A stretch of 64,000 nucleotides of DNA, from positions 62,001 through 126,000 of the forward strand of contig JABVXU010000102.1 of assembly GCA_013365365.1 (NCBI GenBank), read 5' to 3'. The position numbers and the translations under genes are program-made. Below the pieces are notes generated by a model. It saw only the letters and a program-made list of their open reading frames with translations, had not been told where the DNA came from and did no database searches. This DNA comes from Cruorifilaria tuberocauda (Eukaryota > Nematoda > Chromadorea > Rhabditida > Onchocercidae). Positions 45,001-60,200 of this stretch are shown here, piece by piece; position 1 is the stretch's first letter; every line of letters begins with the position of its first letter.

Positions 45001-48000
45001 CGGGTAGATTGTTTACATATAATATAAATTATAGTGAATTAGTTTTTACTATAACATAACTGGTATCGATACATACTTGTAATATTCTTAGGAGTTGAAT
45101 CTAAACGATAAATTTAAATAAGCCTAAGACCAATCGATTATTTTATATTGAAAATATTCTGAAACTTCCAGATATAACTTCAATAATTTGCAATTGTCAC
45201 TAGAAATTTCCTTCATATAGTTGATGGTTGCTGGCATTATTTAACTGAAGATAATTTTTGTAAAGAAGTTGTATACCTCTTTGCTTAATATCTCCCGTTC
45301 TCTTTCCTCAAGAAAAATTAAAATTAGATGTAAAATTTTCATCATTTTAAAAGAGGTTATAAATCATTTTCTCTCCATTATCTTAAACTACACTTAGAAT
45401 GAAGAAGAATGTACCGTGAGTTAGTCGTTTCGAAATTGAAGTAAAAGTAAAAGTTTTTGACGATTCGTACTGTTTTGTATTTGTTCGTAAATAATTGTTC
45501 TATTATATGTTAGAAATAAATGTTAGAACGGAGTGGTAGATGAATAAATAATTGGAAGATGGCATCGTTATCAGAGAAGAGGATTATCATAGCTCGCTTA
45601 CCGACAATCGAAATCACATTTTATTTTCTGGTTTGGATTATACATTCCTTCGTGGCATTTTGTATTGCATGGAATGTCTCTTCCAATTTTCGCAACAATT
45701 TGATTTTGGAAAATAGTAGGTATGATTTTGAGTATAAAGTTGGAATTCTACTCCTTTTAACTAGAAAAAATTTTACAAAGATTGACCACGTTGTTGAAGA
45801 AACACTGACTATTAGAGCATTACAGCTCATCTTAATAAGCTTTCTAATTCATTGCAAGGTTTTTTAGTTCTCTCACTCGATGGGTGCCGGAAAACAATCA
45901 CTGAAAAAAACTTGTGGATGAAAATCAAAGTTATTCACATTAACCGTCATGAATTCTTAGAATCTAAAAATGATATAGACTTGAATTTGAAAAATTGACT
46001 TGAATAATGCATGATTTCAGATACATAAACGGTTATCAAAGAGATCACTCCGATTTTGAGTGGGATTATTTTGTCAAGTCGCTAGGCCGAATATTGATCA
46101 TCAATACTTTACATATGGGTAATTTAGCCTGTTTCGCACAACATACTTAAATCTTTTTTTTATTTATACCAATTTACGAAAGTTTTTGAAATTGTTTAAT
46201 CTGACATTTTTTCGCAGTGCTGTTCAAAATCTGTCCAATGCTTCTGCCCAAGCAGTTATCGCAGTATTTACTGCTGGTATTTTGGATTGTTGCAGAGATC
46301 TTCTTCACAAGGTTGGGGTGATAATTGGAAATAATTTTCAGAAATCTTTGAGCTTTAAATTATAAAGTTGTTTTTCAAATTCCAATCACAGTTCATTACT
46401 TAAACATTGGAAAAACATAAAGCACAATATCAGCTATCAGTTAATAATTTTATTTGCATAACACTTAAACTGTTAGATACTGCAGAAAAAAATGAATTTC
46501 AGTCTCGCTTGCGTTATAACTGTATTCACGCTAGCTGTTGTAATGGGTGTTCTAGCGAATTATTGCCGCAGTGAATTAATTTCATGGTTTATCCTTATGA
46601 TGTTTATGATTAAAATCCATTCTATCATACATTTTAGTGAAGTTGGTGATGTTCATTATAGAGAATTTAATTATTATCTCTATAGTATTGTAAAGGTTAG
46701 CCCTCTTATTTCTTCAAATCATTTTCTCAAGCTCATGAAGACAATATATTTTCTTTGAAATCCAAGGCTTGGTTTTTTCAGTAAATGATCGACTCATTTT
46801 ACAGATTCTTAATTTTTGTATTTATCTATCGCGAACGAAGGATATAAACATCAGTTCATTTTTATTTTTCCGTTATATTCAATACATATTTTATCCGCCA
46901 TACTCAGTTATTCTAATTGTTCTATTCAACGATTTTGATGCAGAAATGACTGAGATTGAAAACAGTTCCTCGAAATGCATAAATTACAGGTTACTGGTTT
47001 TTGCTAAATCCATTCTCAATATTCAAACATATATCTAAATAGAAGACTCTTAGACTAGAAAGACTTAATTATTCAGAAAAATCATAAATTCTAATTAATG
47101 ACTAACTTGTGCAGAATTGTACAGAATTTTGTACAGAGCTTCTTGTGCAGAATTTTTTAATTGATTTGACCGTTAATGGTCATAACCGTAAGCTGAAGCA
47201 TAAAAAAGTAACTAATAACTCACAAATGTTACATAATTCTGCGTTAGAATTTATACGAATCAAAAAGATCATATTTCAACGATGTTGATAATGTTTTTAA
47301 AGGATTATGATCGGATTTTAAGCAAGTAGAGCGTCGTTCGATGGATGACGGGTATTGAAAAAGAATAATTTCAGTCACAATGACCCATTTTTTGAAAATA
47401 TATTTCATCGAATCATAGTAGGACGTAGGAAACGATGATAAGGAAAAACCGACATCGGTGTTCAAGTTTTAATTTACATAAAACACTAGTATTGAAGGGA
47501 ACTGAAATTGGTGTTTCCTATTTGGATCAGTGCTTCGCTTCTTATTAATCCTCCGATGTTAAATTTGAAGTGGAAGTGTCTTAGGTAAACCGTCTTAATA
47601 TGGAAAGAGTTGATTTTCACAATTTTGGTTTTGATTTTTTAACAACTAATATAAAAGATGATTTCGTCCTCGTTTGATAAGCAAGATTCACGGACTTTGA
47701 GATAATTGCAAAAGAAATGAACGTATGAAATATGCAAAGTTTTTTTAGACCTTATTTATACGCCGGAATGCAGTGTAATTTAATAGTATGAGCAGAATAA
47801 ATTTTGTTTATTATGCACTTTTCAACCTATTCACACATTTTCAATATCTTATCTTTTCATTGAAGGTAGATTTCGAAAAGTGACATATGGTTAAGTACAG
47901 ATAAAGTAAAAGATTAACTTGCGATCATTTTAGGGTGCTACTAGTACGTATGGTACGAATTATAATGTGGTTCATTGCATTCGAAATGATACTACATTTC

Positions 48001-51000
48001 ATCTATGTTCACGCAATTTTTGCCATCAGTCCAACTCTATTTAATACTCTCAATGAGTATCAGTGTAAGTTACATATGAAGTTTAATCTGGACAGATGAA
48101 AGTTTATTGCATTATTTGATTGACTGTAGTGAGTAAACAACGAAGTATAAACATGAAAGGCACAAACAATGCACAAATCATTATCAAATAAAAAATTATT
48201 ATTTTTAATTATTGCCATCATTAATTACTATGACTATGGTTATCTTATTATGACATTATCTTTATTATCATTATTAATTATTTTTACCATGACCATTTCA
48301 TTGTCAACATTACCGCTACTACTACTATGTTGTCCTAATCACTATTATTACATTATTGCAAAATTTTTAAAGCTTTTATGAACACAGTTGCAAATTGTAA
48401 CTATTATAATTAATTATAATTACATTGCAGTAGCTAGCATAGCTTATGTAAATGGCAAATTGTTTTATATGAAATATTTGTTGGTTTTTGGTATTCCGGC
48501 TTGGTTCGCTTCAGCTGATGGCCTGAAACCTCCAGCAGGACCCGTCTGCATATCTCGTATCAGCAATTATTCACAGATGTGGCGTAATTTCGATAGAGGC
48601 CTTTACATATTCCTCAAAAAACAAGTTTGCGTTGATCTATTTTCAGCGTTTCATAACTACTAGAGGGAAGATTTATATCCGTTTTTAGATACTGCTTCCT
48701 ATTCTTGACGGAAACAATTCGACTTCGTATTCCAGGTATATATACCGATGTCAGGTGATCCCAGCAACAAATATTTTTCGTTACGTCGTTTCGTCGCATT
48801 GGGATCTGTATTTCTCTTCGTACTTGCATGGCACGGAACTTCTTCAAACTATTTTTACTGGGTTCTACTTAATTGTCTTGAAATATGCATGGAGTGGTTT
48901 GGAGCAGCAGTATATAAAACTGCTTTCTACGCCAAAATCCAGAAATTTTTAGGGCCCAGAGGAGAACGACGGCTTATCGCATACTTGATGGTAACTACTG
49001 TCGTGCCCGGTAAAATTTTTAATCCATGCACGATGCTGACTCTTTATCCTATTTTCACTGAAAATAGACCAAATATTACCAACGGATTTAGAAATAGATT
49101 ACAATTTGAAACAAATTTATGAACGTACGAATAGTTTGAACAAATATTGGCCGTTGCTTACACTTGTAAGGTAAAACAAAATAGAATTCACAATTTAAAG
49201 CAGAAACAAAGACACAGTGTACTTGATAGGTACCGAATTTAACGCAGCAATAAAATTAATTTTTTAATGAGCCGAAAAATAGTTGTCAATAGAGATATTC
49301 GGAAATAGCATAGAAACTACTCAGCTGCAGGTTTTATTTTAGGAATCTTCGGTGTATTTTTCTTTCTCAGTCGACAAGAAATTGGAATCATTATTTTCAA
49401 ACGTTTGTATATCAATTTAGTTGGTGCAGCTTTCTTGGATTTACCTCACAGGTAACGTTTAATGTTTTTTTCAAATAGATGCAACAAACGCAAGTTACCA
49501 AAGGAACCAGATATCTTTTTGACAAGCCATTGCTGAATATCATCACAAATCCTTTCTTGGCAAGCGACAAAAGATAGAATGATTTGCTACCCTACAAACA
49601 AAAGAGCACTTGAATTGTGTGATAATCTGAAGCACATTTTAGGAATTAATTTCAGGCCACTTTATTATTATGCGATGTCTGCGCATTTCATAATAATTGG
49701 ATATTGCTTTAATCATATTTGCCTTGAGCTCGAAAAATACTATGCTGTAAAAAAAATTTCGGAGGATGAAATTAAACGAAAAGTATAATAGAAGAGTCGG
49801 TATCCGATGGTAAATATATATCGTCTATGAATATAAAACCCTTACAGACGGAACGGTCAAAGCGTCTAATAAATTTTGCAGTGTTGTGACATTTATGAAT
49901 GAATCACAAACGAAAATATTACCATAATTTTTTGCTGATATTTATTGTAATGAAAAATATCTGAAGGAAGTGTAACTTTAGAAATAAAATTATTTCTAAA
50001 GTTAAATTTATCTATAGCAATTCCAATGGTATTTCTGCCAGATTCGTTGTATACAGATGGGACGGGATACATAGGCTGAATAATATTTCCGCTAATACTT
50101 GTATAAATTAGCAACTTCAACCAGTAGTATTATGCAGATTAGTTAATACAGCATGGCAGGAAATTTAAATACAACAGTGGACAAAGACCTTAACCGGAAA
50201 TTATTTTGGAATAGTACTTACTAGAGTATGCTCGATGTTTTCAAATTTTCAAAATCAGGGATTTTGGCAGCACATGAGACGACCAGAATTAAATTTACCA
50301 ATACCAAATCGGGATGATAAAGTTTTCACCAATGACAAATGGAAACAGACTGAGGAAAGTGGAGGATCCCATCCAACTGTACTAGTTTTCTCTCTGGAAA
50401 TGAAGATTCAAGTAGAAATAGTAATAAATAAAGCAGTATTAGAAAATTCGGTCTTTCGAGTAAAATTTTGCTAGAGCTGTGTATGATCATTCAATTCAGT
50501 CTCTCGCGATTGGTGAAGCTGCAGGTGAGGCATACAAGAACTCTGAGCCTGTTCATCCCCTGTAATTAGATCTAATCAATCAATACCAAACAGGATCCTA
50601 TTAACAGGTCACGTGCTTCTGTCGACCAGTACTGCATTTATGGGGTGACCTGCACATCTGAATTCCTAAGCAAGATAACCGTTTAACTTTCAGTCGTTTT
50701 TCAGTGAATCCAATGTAAATTATTCCATGATCCACTCCTTGCTAAACCGACCTCAACACTTTGTGTTGTTGCAACAACAACGGTTAAGCAATATTTGCCG
50801 AGTTGCTTCTATTCATTGACAAAGTTCTTATTAATTCCTTTATTTCAGAGAAGCAAATAACAGTGTCACCTGTGTCACATTAACATCAGAACTGGTCGTG
50901 ATCATTTCGCTGCATACACTATCCCTTTCCGATGTTAACCTCCTCCTCCCATGTGCCAGCTCACATCCCAATTGCGCCATATTCTTTACTTGAATATATA

Positions 51001-52039
51001 GCTGCAGTAGCCTTACCGCTCTGAGAACTTTGCAGTTTTTTGCAGGCACGATATGAAATAACTGTCTGAGAATGTGTTGTTGTAAGAACATTTGGTGGTA
51101 TATGATCGGTGGGTGATGGATGGCGGTGCGGTTGTCGTGCTAGGGTAGTCTAAGATGATCTTGATGTTCGGGTATTTCCGGTTAATGTGACGAGACGTTA
51201 CATTTCAGGGCAAATATTCAGGGAATAGCGTTACGTTCGTATCAGTTCTATTGGGAGAAGTGTCTTCATCGCGTGTCAAACATTTTATTTTCGTATAGTT
51301 TGCTTTTGTCCACGTAGCTTCTCCGCTGCACAATGGGAAGTAAGCATTATGTGATTTAGTACAATGGTGTCTTTCTTAAGCTATTAGAAACCTAATCATA
51401 TCATGCAGAACCCATCCGGAAAAGCAAATACTCGTGTAGGTTGGGTGAATCTTTCAGTTACTACTTAGATTTAAAACTGATGTTTTTAAAGTGAAAAAAA
51501 TTGTTCATCCGGATATAGGGCTGAGATGATGCAGTGTCCTCGTTCGCTTCCTATAAATCTAGATCATTAGCATAGGTTTTTATACATATAAATTCTTTAC
51601 AAAAATTTTCCCCTCGCAGATTTGATCAAAAAGATTATGATTGCGAGATTTCTCAGTTGAAGTTTTCTTATTTTTTACTTAACGAAGTAAGTCTTTGACT
51701 AGAATTGAAGCCATGATTACTGACTTCCCTCTACTTGAAGTTTCAGAATTCTGAACAACAGAAGTAAGATGTACTATGTTTATTCGTTCCGTTTTAGTAA
51801 AGTTTTTGGAGTTTGTGAAGCCGTTTTGCGGTTTTGTTCCGGAAGTGTCAAAGCCTGAAAGGAAAATTCAGTTTCGTGAAAAAATGTTGTGGACAGCAAT
51901 TACGTTGTTCGTATTTCTTGTCTGCTGCCAGATACCCTTGTTTGGTACATTTTTAAATATTTAACTGCACTATAACTAATCATAACTAGCTATTAAAGGG
52001 AACAGAATTATATACTAATATATATATATATATACATAA

Positions 52040-52336
<297 letters not shown>

Positions 52337-53215
52337 TGATAGTTTAGAGCACAAAAAATCGTGCTTAATAGTTTCATTTTGTAGCTTCTAGCGCGACATT
52401 CTGTAATTAACATTAGGAATAGTAAACACTCATTATCATCAACCAAGATGTTTCTAGTATTTGGTATGGTAATCACAATTGGACAAGCCATTGTTTATGT
52501 AGCCTCTGGTTTATATGGGGATCCTACGGAAATTGGTGCTGGTATTTGTTTGCTCATTGTTATTCAACTTGTTGTCGCCGGTCTCATCGTCTTACTTCTG
52601 GATGAGTTGTTACAGGTACATAGAACGATTTATGTGGCAGTATGTTTTAGAGAACATTTTTCTGTAGTTTACTTCTTTTCTGAACAGTTTGATCACTTCT
52701 CTCTTTAAGATAGCACGTTTGTTCAAACCGATTAATTCATTTGTTTTCTTGCTGATCCATAGTTATAGCTCCAGAACAGATTTTTGAATGACATCATTTT
52801 TGTTATTTAAATGACATCATTTTTAAGAAGGGATATGGATTAGGCTCTGGTATTTCACTGTTCATTGCAACAAACATTTGTGAGACGATTGTTTGGAAAG
52901 CTTTTTCACCAGCTACACTGAATACCGGTCGAGGCACGGAATTTGAAGGCGCAATCATAGCTCTTTTCCATTTGCTTGCTACCCGGAACGATAAAATTCG
53001 AGCATTGCGTGAAGCGTTTTATCGACCAAATTTACCAAATCTAATGAATTTAATGGCTACGGTACTTGTATTTGCTGTGGTCATATACTTTCAGGTTATT
53101 AATGTTTTATATATTAGAAATAATAATTTTCACTTTTATGCTTCTTTTTATAACAATTTATATATTTGAAATCTGTTCTTTATAACAGATTTATACTGAA
53201 ATGTATCGTCTCTAG

Positions 53216-53362
<147 letters not shown>

Positions 53363-54115
53363 TGATTTTCATTCAAATTTATGCTATAGTTTCTTATTTC
53401 GAGTGTAGTTTGGTCGATATGACACTGTCTCAGTTGTTAATGTTCACAAAATTATATTCCCCTTTTGTCGATACTTTAAAATTTATCATCTAGTTAGGCA
53501 GTTGTTCGTTGTCTACCTTTACAGTTTCGTTTTTGAGCTTATAAGTTAGTTTAATCTAGACTAATGTTTTGGACAGTTAAATTTTATGTCTTATAACCAT
53601 TCTATTTTTGCAGTTTTTCTCTCAATAAAGGAAGTAGAAAGCTTCTTATAAGAAGGTAAAGTGGACTGTAGCGATTCCATATAAATAATTATATAATAAT
53701 TTTGGATTTCATGTTTTTATTGACAAATTCGCATTGTTATCGATGAAGCAGAAAATTTCTTTGAAAATATTTCCTGAAAGGCATATTCAGATGCTGGCAG
53801 CAAAGTTTGGTGGCAATATCCTGGTCAATTTGTTAGGTACATGGTCGGATGCAGGTGGCTATCGGAGTTATCCAACCGGTGGCATTTGTTATTACTTGTC
53901 ACCGCCAGAAACGCTAGTACATGTCATTGAGGATCCTATGCATTGCGTTATATATATTGTTTTCATGTTAGGTTCATGCGCTTTCTTCTCGAAAACATGG
54001 ATAGACGTATCTGGGAGTAGCGCCAAAGATGTGAGTTGCATATCAACTTTTATTGGATACAAAGTTACGCTGTTTTGTGTTTATTCTTTTTCCGGTTTAT
54101 TTTCTGATAATTTAG

Positions 54116-54289
<174 letters not shown>

Positions 54290-57200
54290 TAGATACATGA
54301 TAGGATGATAGACATTCATTTCTCTGGTTGAACGTATATATCTATTTTAAAAGACTGAATTTTATTTTCTGAATAAACCGCTCTTATTAATAGAGAAACA
54401 AGACTTCGTTTCCGATTGTTTTATTGCTGCTGACTAATAATGTTTATAATTCGCAATGATTATCAAAGACTGATTAGTTTTTTTGGGTCTTTTTGACTTG
54501 CTGTTCTCGCATGGATACGATTTCGAGTGGTTGGTCAATGTATATCAGAATATAAATCAAATTTAGATTTTATTTTAAGGTGCGATCGGAAGCGGTACTG
54601 GCATTTTGTTGGCAGTAACAATAATATACCAGTATTTTGAAATATTTGTTAAGGAGCAGCAAGAAATGGGAGGTGTAGCGGGAATGTTTTTCTAATACTT
54701 TATTGTTAACTTTGCAAGATTAGATTTTATCTTGTCAGTGTGTTTTATTAAGCAGTCATGTTGCAGTTAATATCCGTTGATTCTTCTATTTTTGCAAACT
54801 GTTCCCATAATATAAACATTATGGAGCAAAACTGGTTGATTCTCTTAGTGAGCATAAGAACCACATGCTTATAGGAGAAAGTGAGCATGTGGTTCTTATT
54901 TTATTCATATCTCTCATATAATTTGTTTTTGTAATAAACTTCATTTACTTTGTACAAATAGATGTCTTACACTTCTGTATTTTTTAAACTGTGCTTGTAA
55001 TCCTATGAAATGTTACCACTTAATTTATTATTTGCAACTAGTTCCCAATAGGAAGAAGTGAGTCCAGAAATAGTTTTTTCATTTTTCTTTTTTTGCGTTT
55101 ACATAACTTCCAAAAAATATGGTTTATCAACAAAAAGTTTGTAAATCACATCCTCAAAAAATGTTTGAGAACTTTGTACGCGGTGTTTTATGTAGTTCTA
55201 TTGGCGGTATTTGAACAGTAATATTGCAATTAGAATTCATGCTATACTGAAAGACCGAATTTCACCGGTGAGAGACTAATTGGCAGTATCTAATTTATAC
55301 AACATTTTCTGCGAAATGAGCGTAAGTCTTTGATAATTCTATGCAAAACTGTTGGGTTATTGTTAGAAATGTTGGAAAGTTCTTTTAGGGATTTTGAGGT
55401 ATTCTCCACTTTATGCTTTTTGTCAATAAACTAGTTGATAAGATTTTTATCGCCATGAAGTTTTAGAAATCATTTTTGTGCCCGCTGTGAGTTCTTAAGC
55501 TGTTAACTTATAGTGACTTTCGTCCCAAAAGGTAGTTTTTTTTTTTTTTGAAATATTCCAAGAATGTAGTTCAAAATGATCGAAGCTTTTTTTCTAACAT
55601 GATTTTAAGGTGACGTCCCAAAAGTCTCCATTCTGTTCGCAGGAAGAAATTGGCTGGAGCTGGGTAGTTTTTTACTTTTGTTTTGCATTTATGATGAAGT
55701 GCGAAATGGGTTTATTTCAGAAAGGGCAACGAGATTATTATTCATTTATTTTTGGTGAATCGATAAATTGTTAATTTAAATTAAATGGGGGGGGGGGGGG
55801 GGGGTGATATTTAATAATTGAAAGTGCTGAAATAACGGTTTTGAAGTATTACACTGGTGAGTGATTTATTATTAGGTTATTAGTTGAATCTCTCAATAGT
55901 AAAATATTTTTCGAAAACCTGCTTAATGTACCGAAGTTGTGGGATCTCTCAGTTCAGAGGCAAAAACATGGAACGATTGAAATTTTCCACAACTTGAAAC
56001 AGTTCTGAAGCGTGTAAGGATAAGAAAGACGCAGGAATATTCTAGCTCCTGTTCTATTGTATTGCTGAATTTTTGTTCTTGCGAGCGGCAATCTTTGCAG
56101 TTTTTCTGTTTAACTGTGTAAATAAGGAAATAAAATCATTGTTTCCTGTTAAAATTTTTATGTGTTTTTGTTTAAAATAGGATACGTGTCGGATATTATA
56201 CAACATAAATAACTCTTGCTGAGATATACAAGATATTTCTAGTGAAAATTTTCAATTGTAATTCTCACGCGATTCCTCTTATTTTTTGTATTTTCTATTA
56301 TGACTGTTGTTAACTTTTATTTCTAATGTAATAAAGAAGAAAGGTCCATCAAGCTTTTAATTATTTTATGCGCAAATTATAGAAGATATTATGAATTGAG
56401 ATCTTTTTTCAAACAGTGTATTCATTTTTCGTAACTTTATAGAATTGTAGCTAAGGATAAGGTGTAGAAACCGTTGAGGAAGGTCTCGAATTCAGATTTC
56501 ACCTAGTGGGTAACGAACTACTATTTCAACACAAAAAAGGTTCAAAAGATTCAGATTTCATGAAGGGTTTTTCATGTTACCACTTATTCGTGAAGAATAA
56601 TTTTGGAACCAAAAATCGATAATAAACGACATTCTAGCATGAAAGTAGGGTGAGCAGTGATATATTTAATAGGACACTGCATACAAAGTTATTATTGCAC
56701 ATATATTTCTAGGTAAATATTGAAGGGATAGATTTCGGATGCTTTTTAGATCAAAGGAAATGACTCAAGATAAAAAAGGCAGATTTAAGGAACATTCGAT
56801 TGGATCAAAGAAGTCAAGAGAGAAATTTGCATTGATTGCAACTTTTGTGGAGCTGTTTTCAGATATTATTCATACCAATGAAACATGAACTTCGGTAAAT
56901 TCAATCTTCGCAGAAATTCATATTAAGTTTCTGTTAAAATGCTTCGTCAAAAATTGAAGTCGACTTAAAGATCGGAATTTCAAGATTTCGTTACAGAAAG
57001 TAACAGGTTAGCGCATGTTACTAGCGCATGTTACTCAAAGTTCAGGAGTACGAGAGATTTTGTCTATGCAAAACATCTCGAAAGTAAGAAAAGGCAATGA
57101 AAATTTATAGTACTTTTGGAAAAATTGTGGATATGCGATAGGAGCTAATTAAAAATGAAGAAACATCTAAGATCATTGAAATTTACTGAGGACTAAAACA

Positions 57201-60200
57201 GTTTCATTTCTGATTAAACCTCTCGATTCTAAATTGCTGCAAATTTGTAATCCTATGAAACTAACCTATTAATTTATCATTATTGGAGAAACTATGGAAT
57301 AATTTTGGAGATTTCTGAAATGAAGACCATTTGGTTTGAATGACACGAAACAATTACAGTACCAAACTGGCTCTTTTCTGCTAAATGTAAACATATTCGA
57401 CATTTTTATATAAACTACCATGCTACATGAAGCAAAAAAATGTTAGAAAGCCGTAATGGATATTCCGATAGTGATATTAGTGATAATCTGTTCTCTATAG
57501 TACCTTCGTTCTATCATTACTATAAACAGAAAGTTAGCTTCCAATCGTCATGCTATCACATTTCATCTCATTTATCTTATTTAAAGAGAGAGTTTTTACT
57601 TATGGTAGCAGTTCAATCAATAACCATAATTATTTTACTTATAAGTAGTCAATGCATTGTAGGTTCATATTCAATATATTAAGTGTTGTAGAAAGTTAAT
57701 TTTTGGTATGTGCATTTAATTTTGGTTCCAATAATCAGTGCATTGTCGTGCAGGTAAGTCATATTACAGAGGAGTAAAATAAAACATACACATCTTAATT
57801 AAATCCGGATTATCATCGTAGAATTCTTTCTCATTCTTCCTATTTAACTGTTAGTTAGCTCCTATTGTATATGGATGGTTTTTTCAATTTCGTTTCTTAG
57901 TTTGTTTAAAAATTAAATGACCATTTGCTACTATGATTAGTTGTAAAGTACACTTGACATATAAATCAGCCATACCTATAACTTAATTGGAAATAATAAG
58001 GACAGTGTGAGTGATCAACTTTTCTATGCTATTTGGTAGTATAAGCCAAACGATGGAGATGGTAGCATTGTTGTTGATGTATGGTGTCTGTTCACGGTGT
58101 GTCCAAAGAGTATATGTAGAAGTGGTCGGCGACCTCAGCTGTTTCGGTCACTCAGTCTCATCTGTTTCAGCTGTGCTGTAATTAACTCTCCTTTCCTTCT
58201 AATCAATCCCTTTCATTGTCATCACTTCCGTCTCCGTATACCTTGACTTCAGCATCTATCTTTTTTCTGAATTTCAAAATTCCAATTTCTCGAAGAAAAG
58301 TATTTTGTGATAGTTAGCGTTAAAGATTTAAAAATGATCATAGAATGCACTGAAAATTACTTACTATCGAGTTGCTTCACTTGACCTCCTAATTTTGTTG
58401 CGTGTAATATTGCTACTGTCACTTTTTTTATTAGTTTCTCTCTTGCTTTTTTTTGCTAATTTAAATTTCTTCTTTCGCTGATTCTATTATTAATTTATTG
58501 ACCCTAGAGCGGAATATTTTAAGAAAAAAACTTCCGTTGATTATGGTATTCAAACATCCAAAATGTAGATTGGTGAGGTTATTGTAGAGTGGCAAAATAC
58601 CAATGCAAGATCATCTTGTCGGAAGTCGGCAAACGTTCATTTGTTTGCAGTAAGATGCTATGTTTTTTAAAAGTAAAGATGTCGTACAGTACAAGTGCTA
58701 TGAGTTGTGTTACGAAAAAATCTTTAAAAAATGTTTGATTCAAATCAAAAAAGCAAATGCAAAAGTATAGTTTGCTATAAGAGCCATACATTTTTCCTTT
58801 TTACGTTTCATAATTTTCTTTGTAATCAAAATTTTAATCCTTCATAAATTTTTTCTTAATAAATTTCGCTTTTCTTATTTAACCAGCTTACTAATCCTTT
58901 CTATACAAATATGATTAACCAGTACCTTTGTAAAATGTATGAATACAAATTACATATATCAAATATTTTATATTCAATGTTCGATTTTTGATCTTTTTGT
59001 TTCGACAAGTAAAAATGCCGCCGTTGTAAGAAAATCGAATCGTAATAGTGATAATGTGCATAGATAGAGCTTCAATTTCACTGTGTTGCAAATCAATTAA
59101 TGTTGGGAAAAGATAGGCGATCTTTGTCCTTTTGCAAGTAAAAACCAACTTCACTGAAATTTATTGCATAGTTTCTTCAAATTCAGCATTTCCTCCACCC
59201 GAAACATTTTATTCCAGGTTCGATCTTCAAAATTTCATTTCTTGCGCATTTGGAATCATTTCTTTATTGTTCGTTGAAATGAGGAATAAAATAAGCATGA
59301 GAAAATAAAAATTTCGCGCCACGTGAACTAATATGTGAATTCAGAAAGAGATTTGCAGATGTTCCTTTTAATTCAAATTTTCAAACTCAAGACAAAATTT
59401 GTTACTGGTTGAACATATTTAGATTATTGGTTTCTTTTTCAAAATGCATTGTTCCATGTTCATTGTTACATCCTTTGACTTAATTTGTTTCTGATATATC
59501 TTCTGACAGTTTACTAAGCGATAAATAGTCCCTGTGGAATTCTACCAAATGTTATTATAAAAATAGAAGGAGAAAATTAATTCCTTCCACTGATCAATTA
59601 TAAAACCATTATGAAAATTAGTTATGATTAATCCAGCATAAATCACACAAGTTCTTCCGAAATTACTTTTTATGCGCTTTCATGAATAACATTTGTTTCT
59701 GAAGCTTCTTATTCATCATTTTGAAGCTTATGATATTAAATTTTCCAGCAATTTATAAACATCAGTCAAGTTGCAGAAAAATTGGCGATGTTACCCAAGC
59801 TTTTGCTCATTGTAGCAATAAGAACGGGTTTCACTCGGGGACAGGTACTGGTACCACCATATACTAATCTGGCACTTGATAGGAAGATTGAAGCATCCTC
59901 AACATGTGGTGAGCTTAATGGACAACCGATAAAGGAAATTTTTTGTCAGATAGCTGGTAAATTTTAATCTTTTGTCATTTGTTATCCGCCTAATTACTAC
60001 GCATGAACATTATTACGTTAAGACCAGGGAAGCAATAGAATACAAATACGGTTAAGATAAGAGAGTAAGGAGTTTAATTACAAATTTTTATAGAAACTTA
60101 TGCTTCTCAGGTTCAAGTCAATATACTCCTTTAAATCAATATTCGTACAGTACCGGTGAAGATGGTGTTTCCGTTTTTGCTGAACTGAAAATGGAAAAAC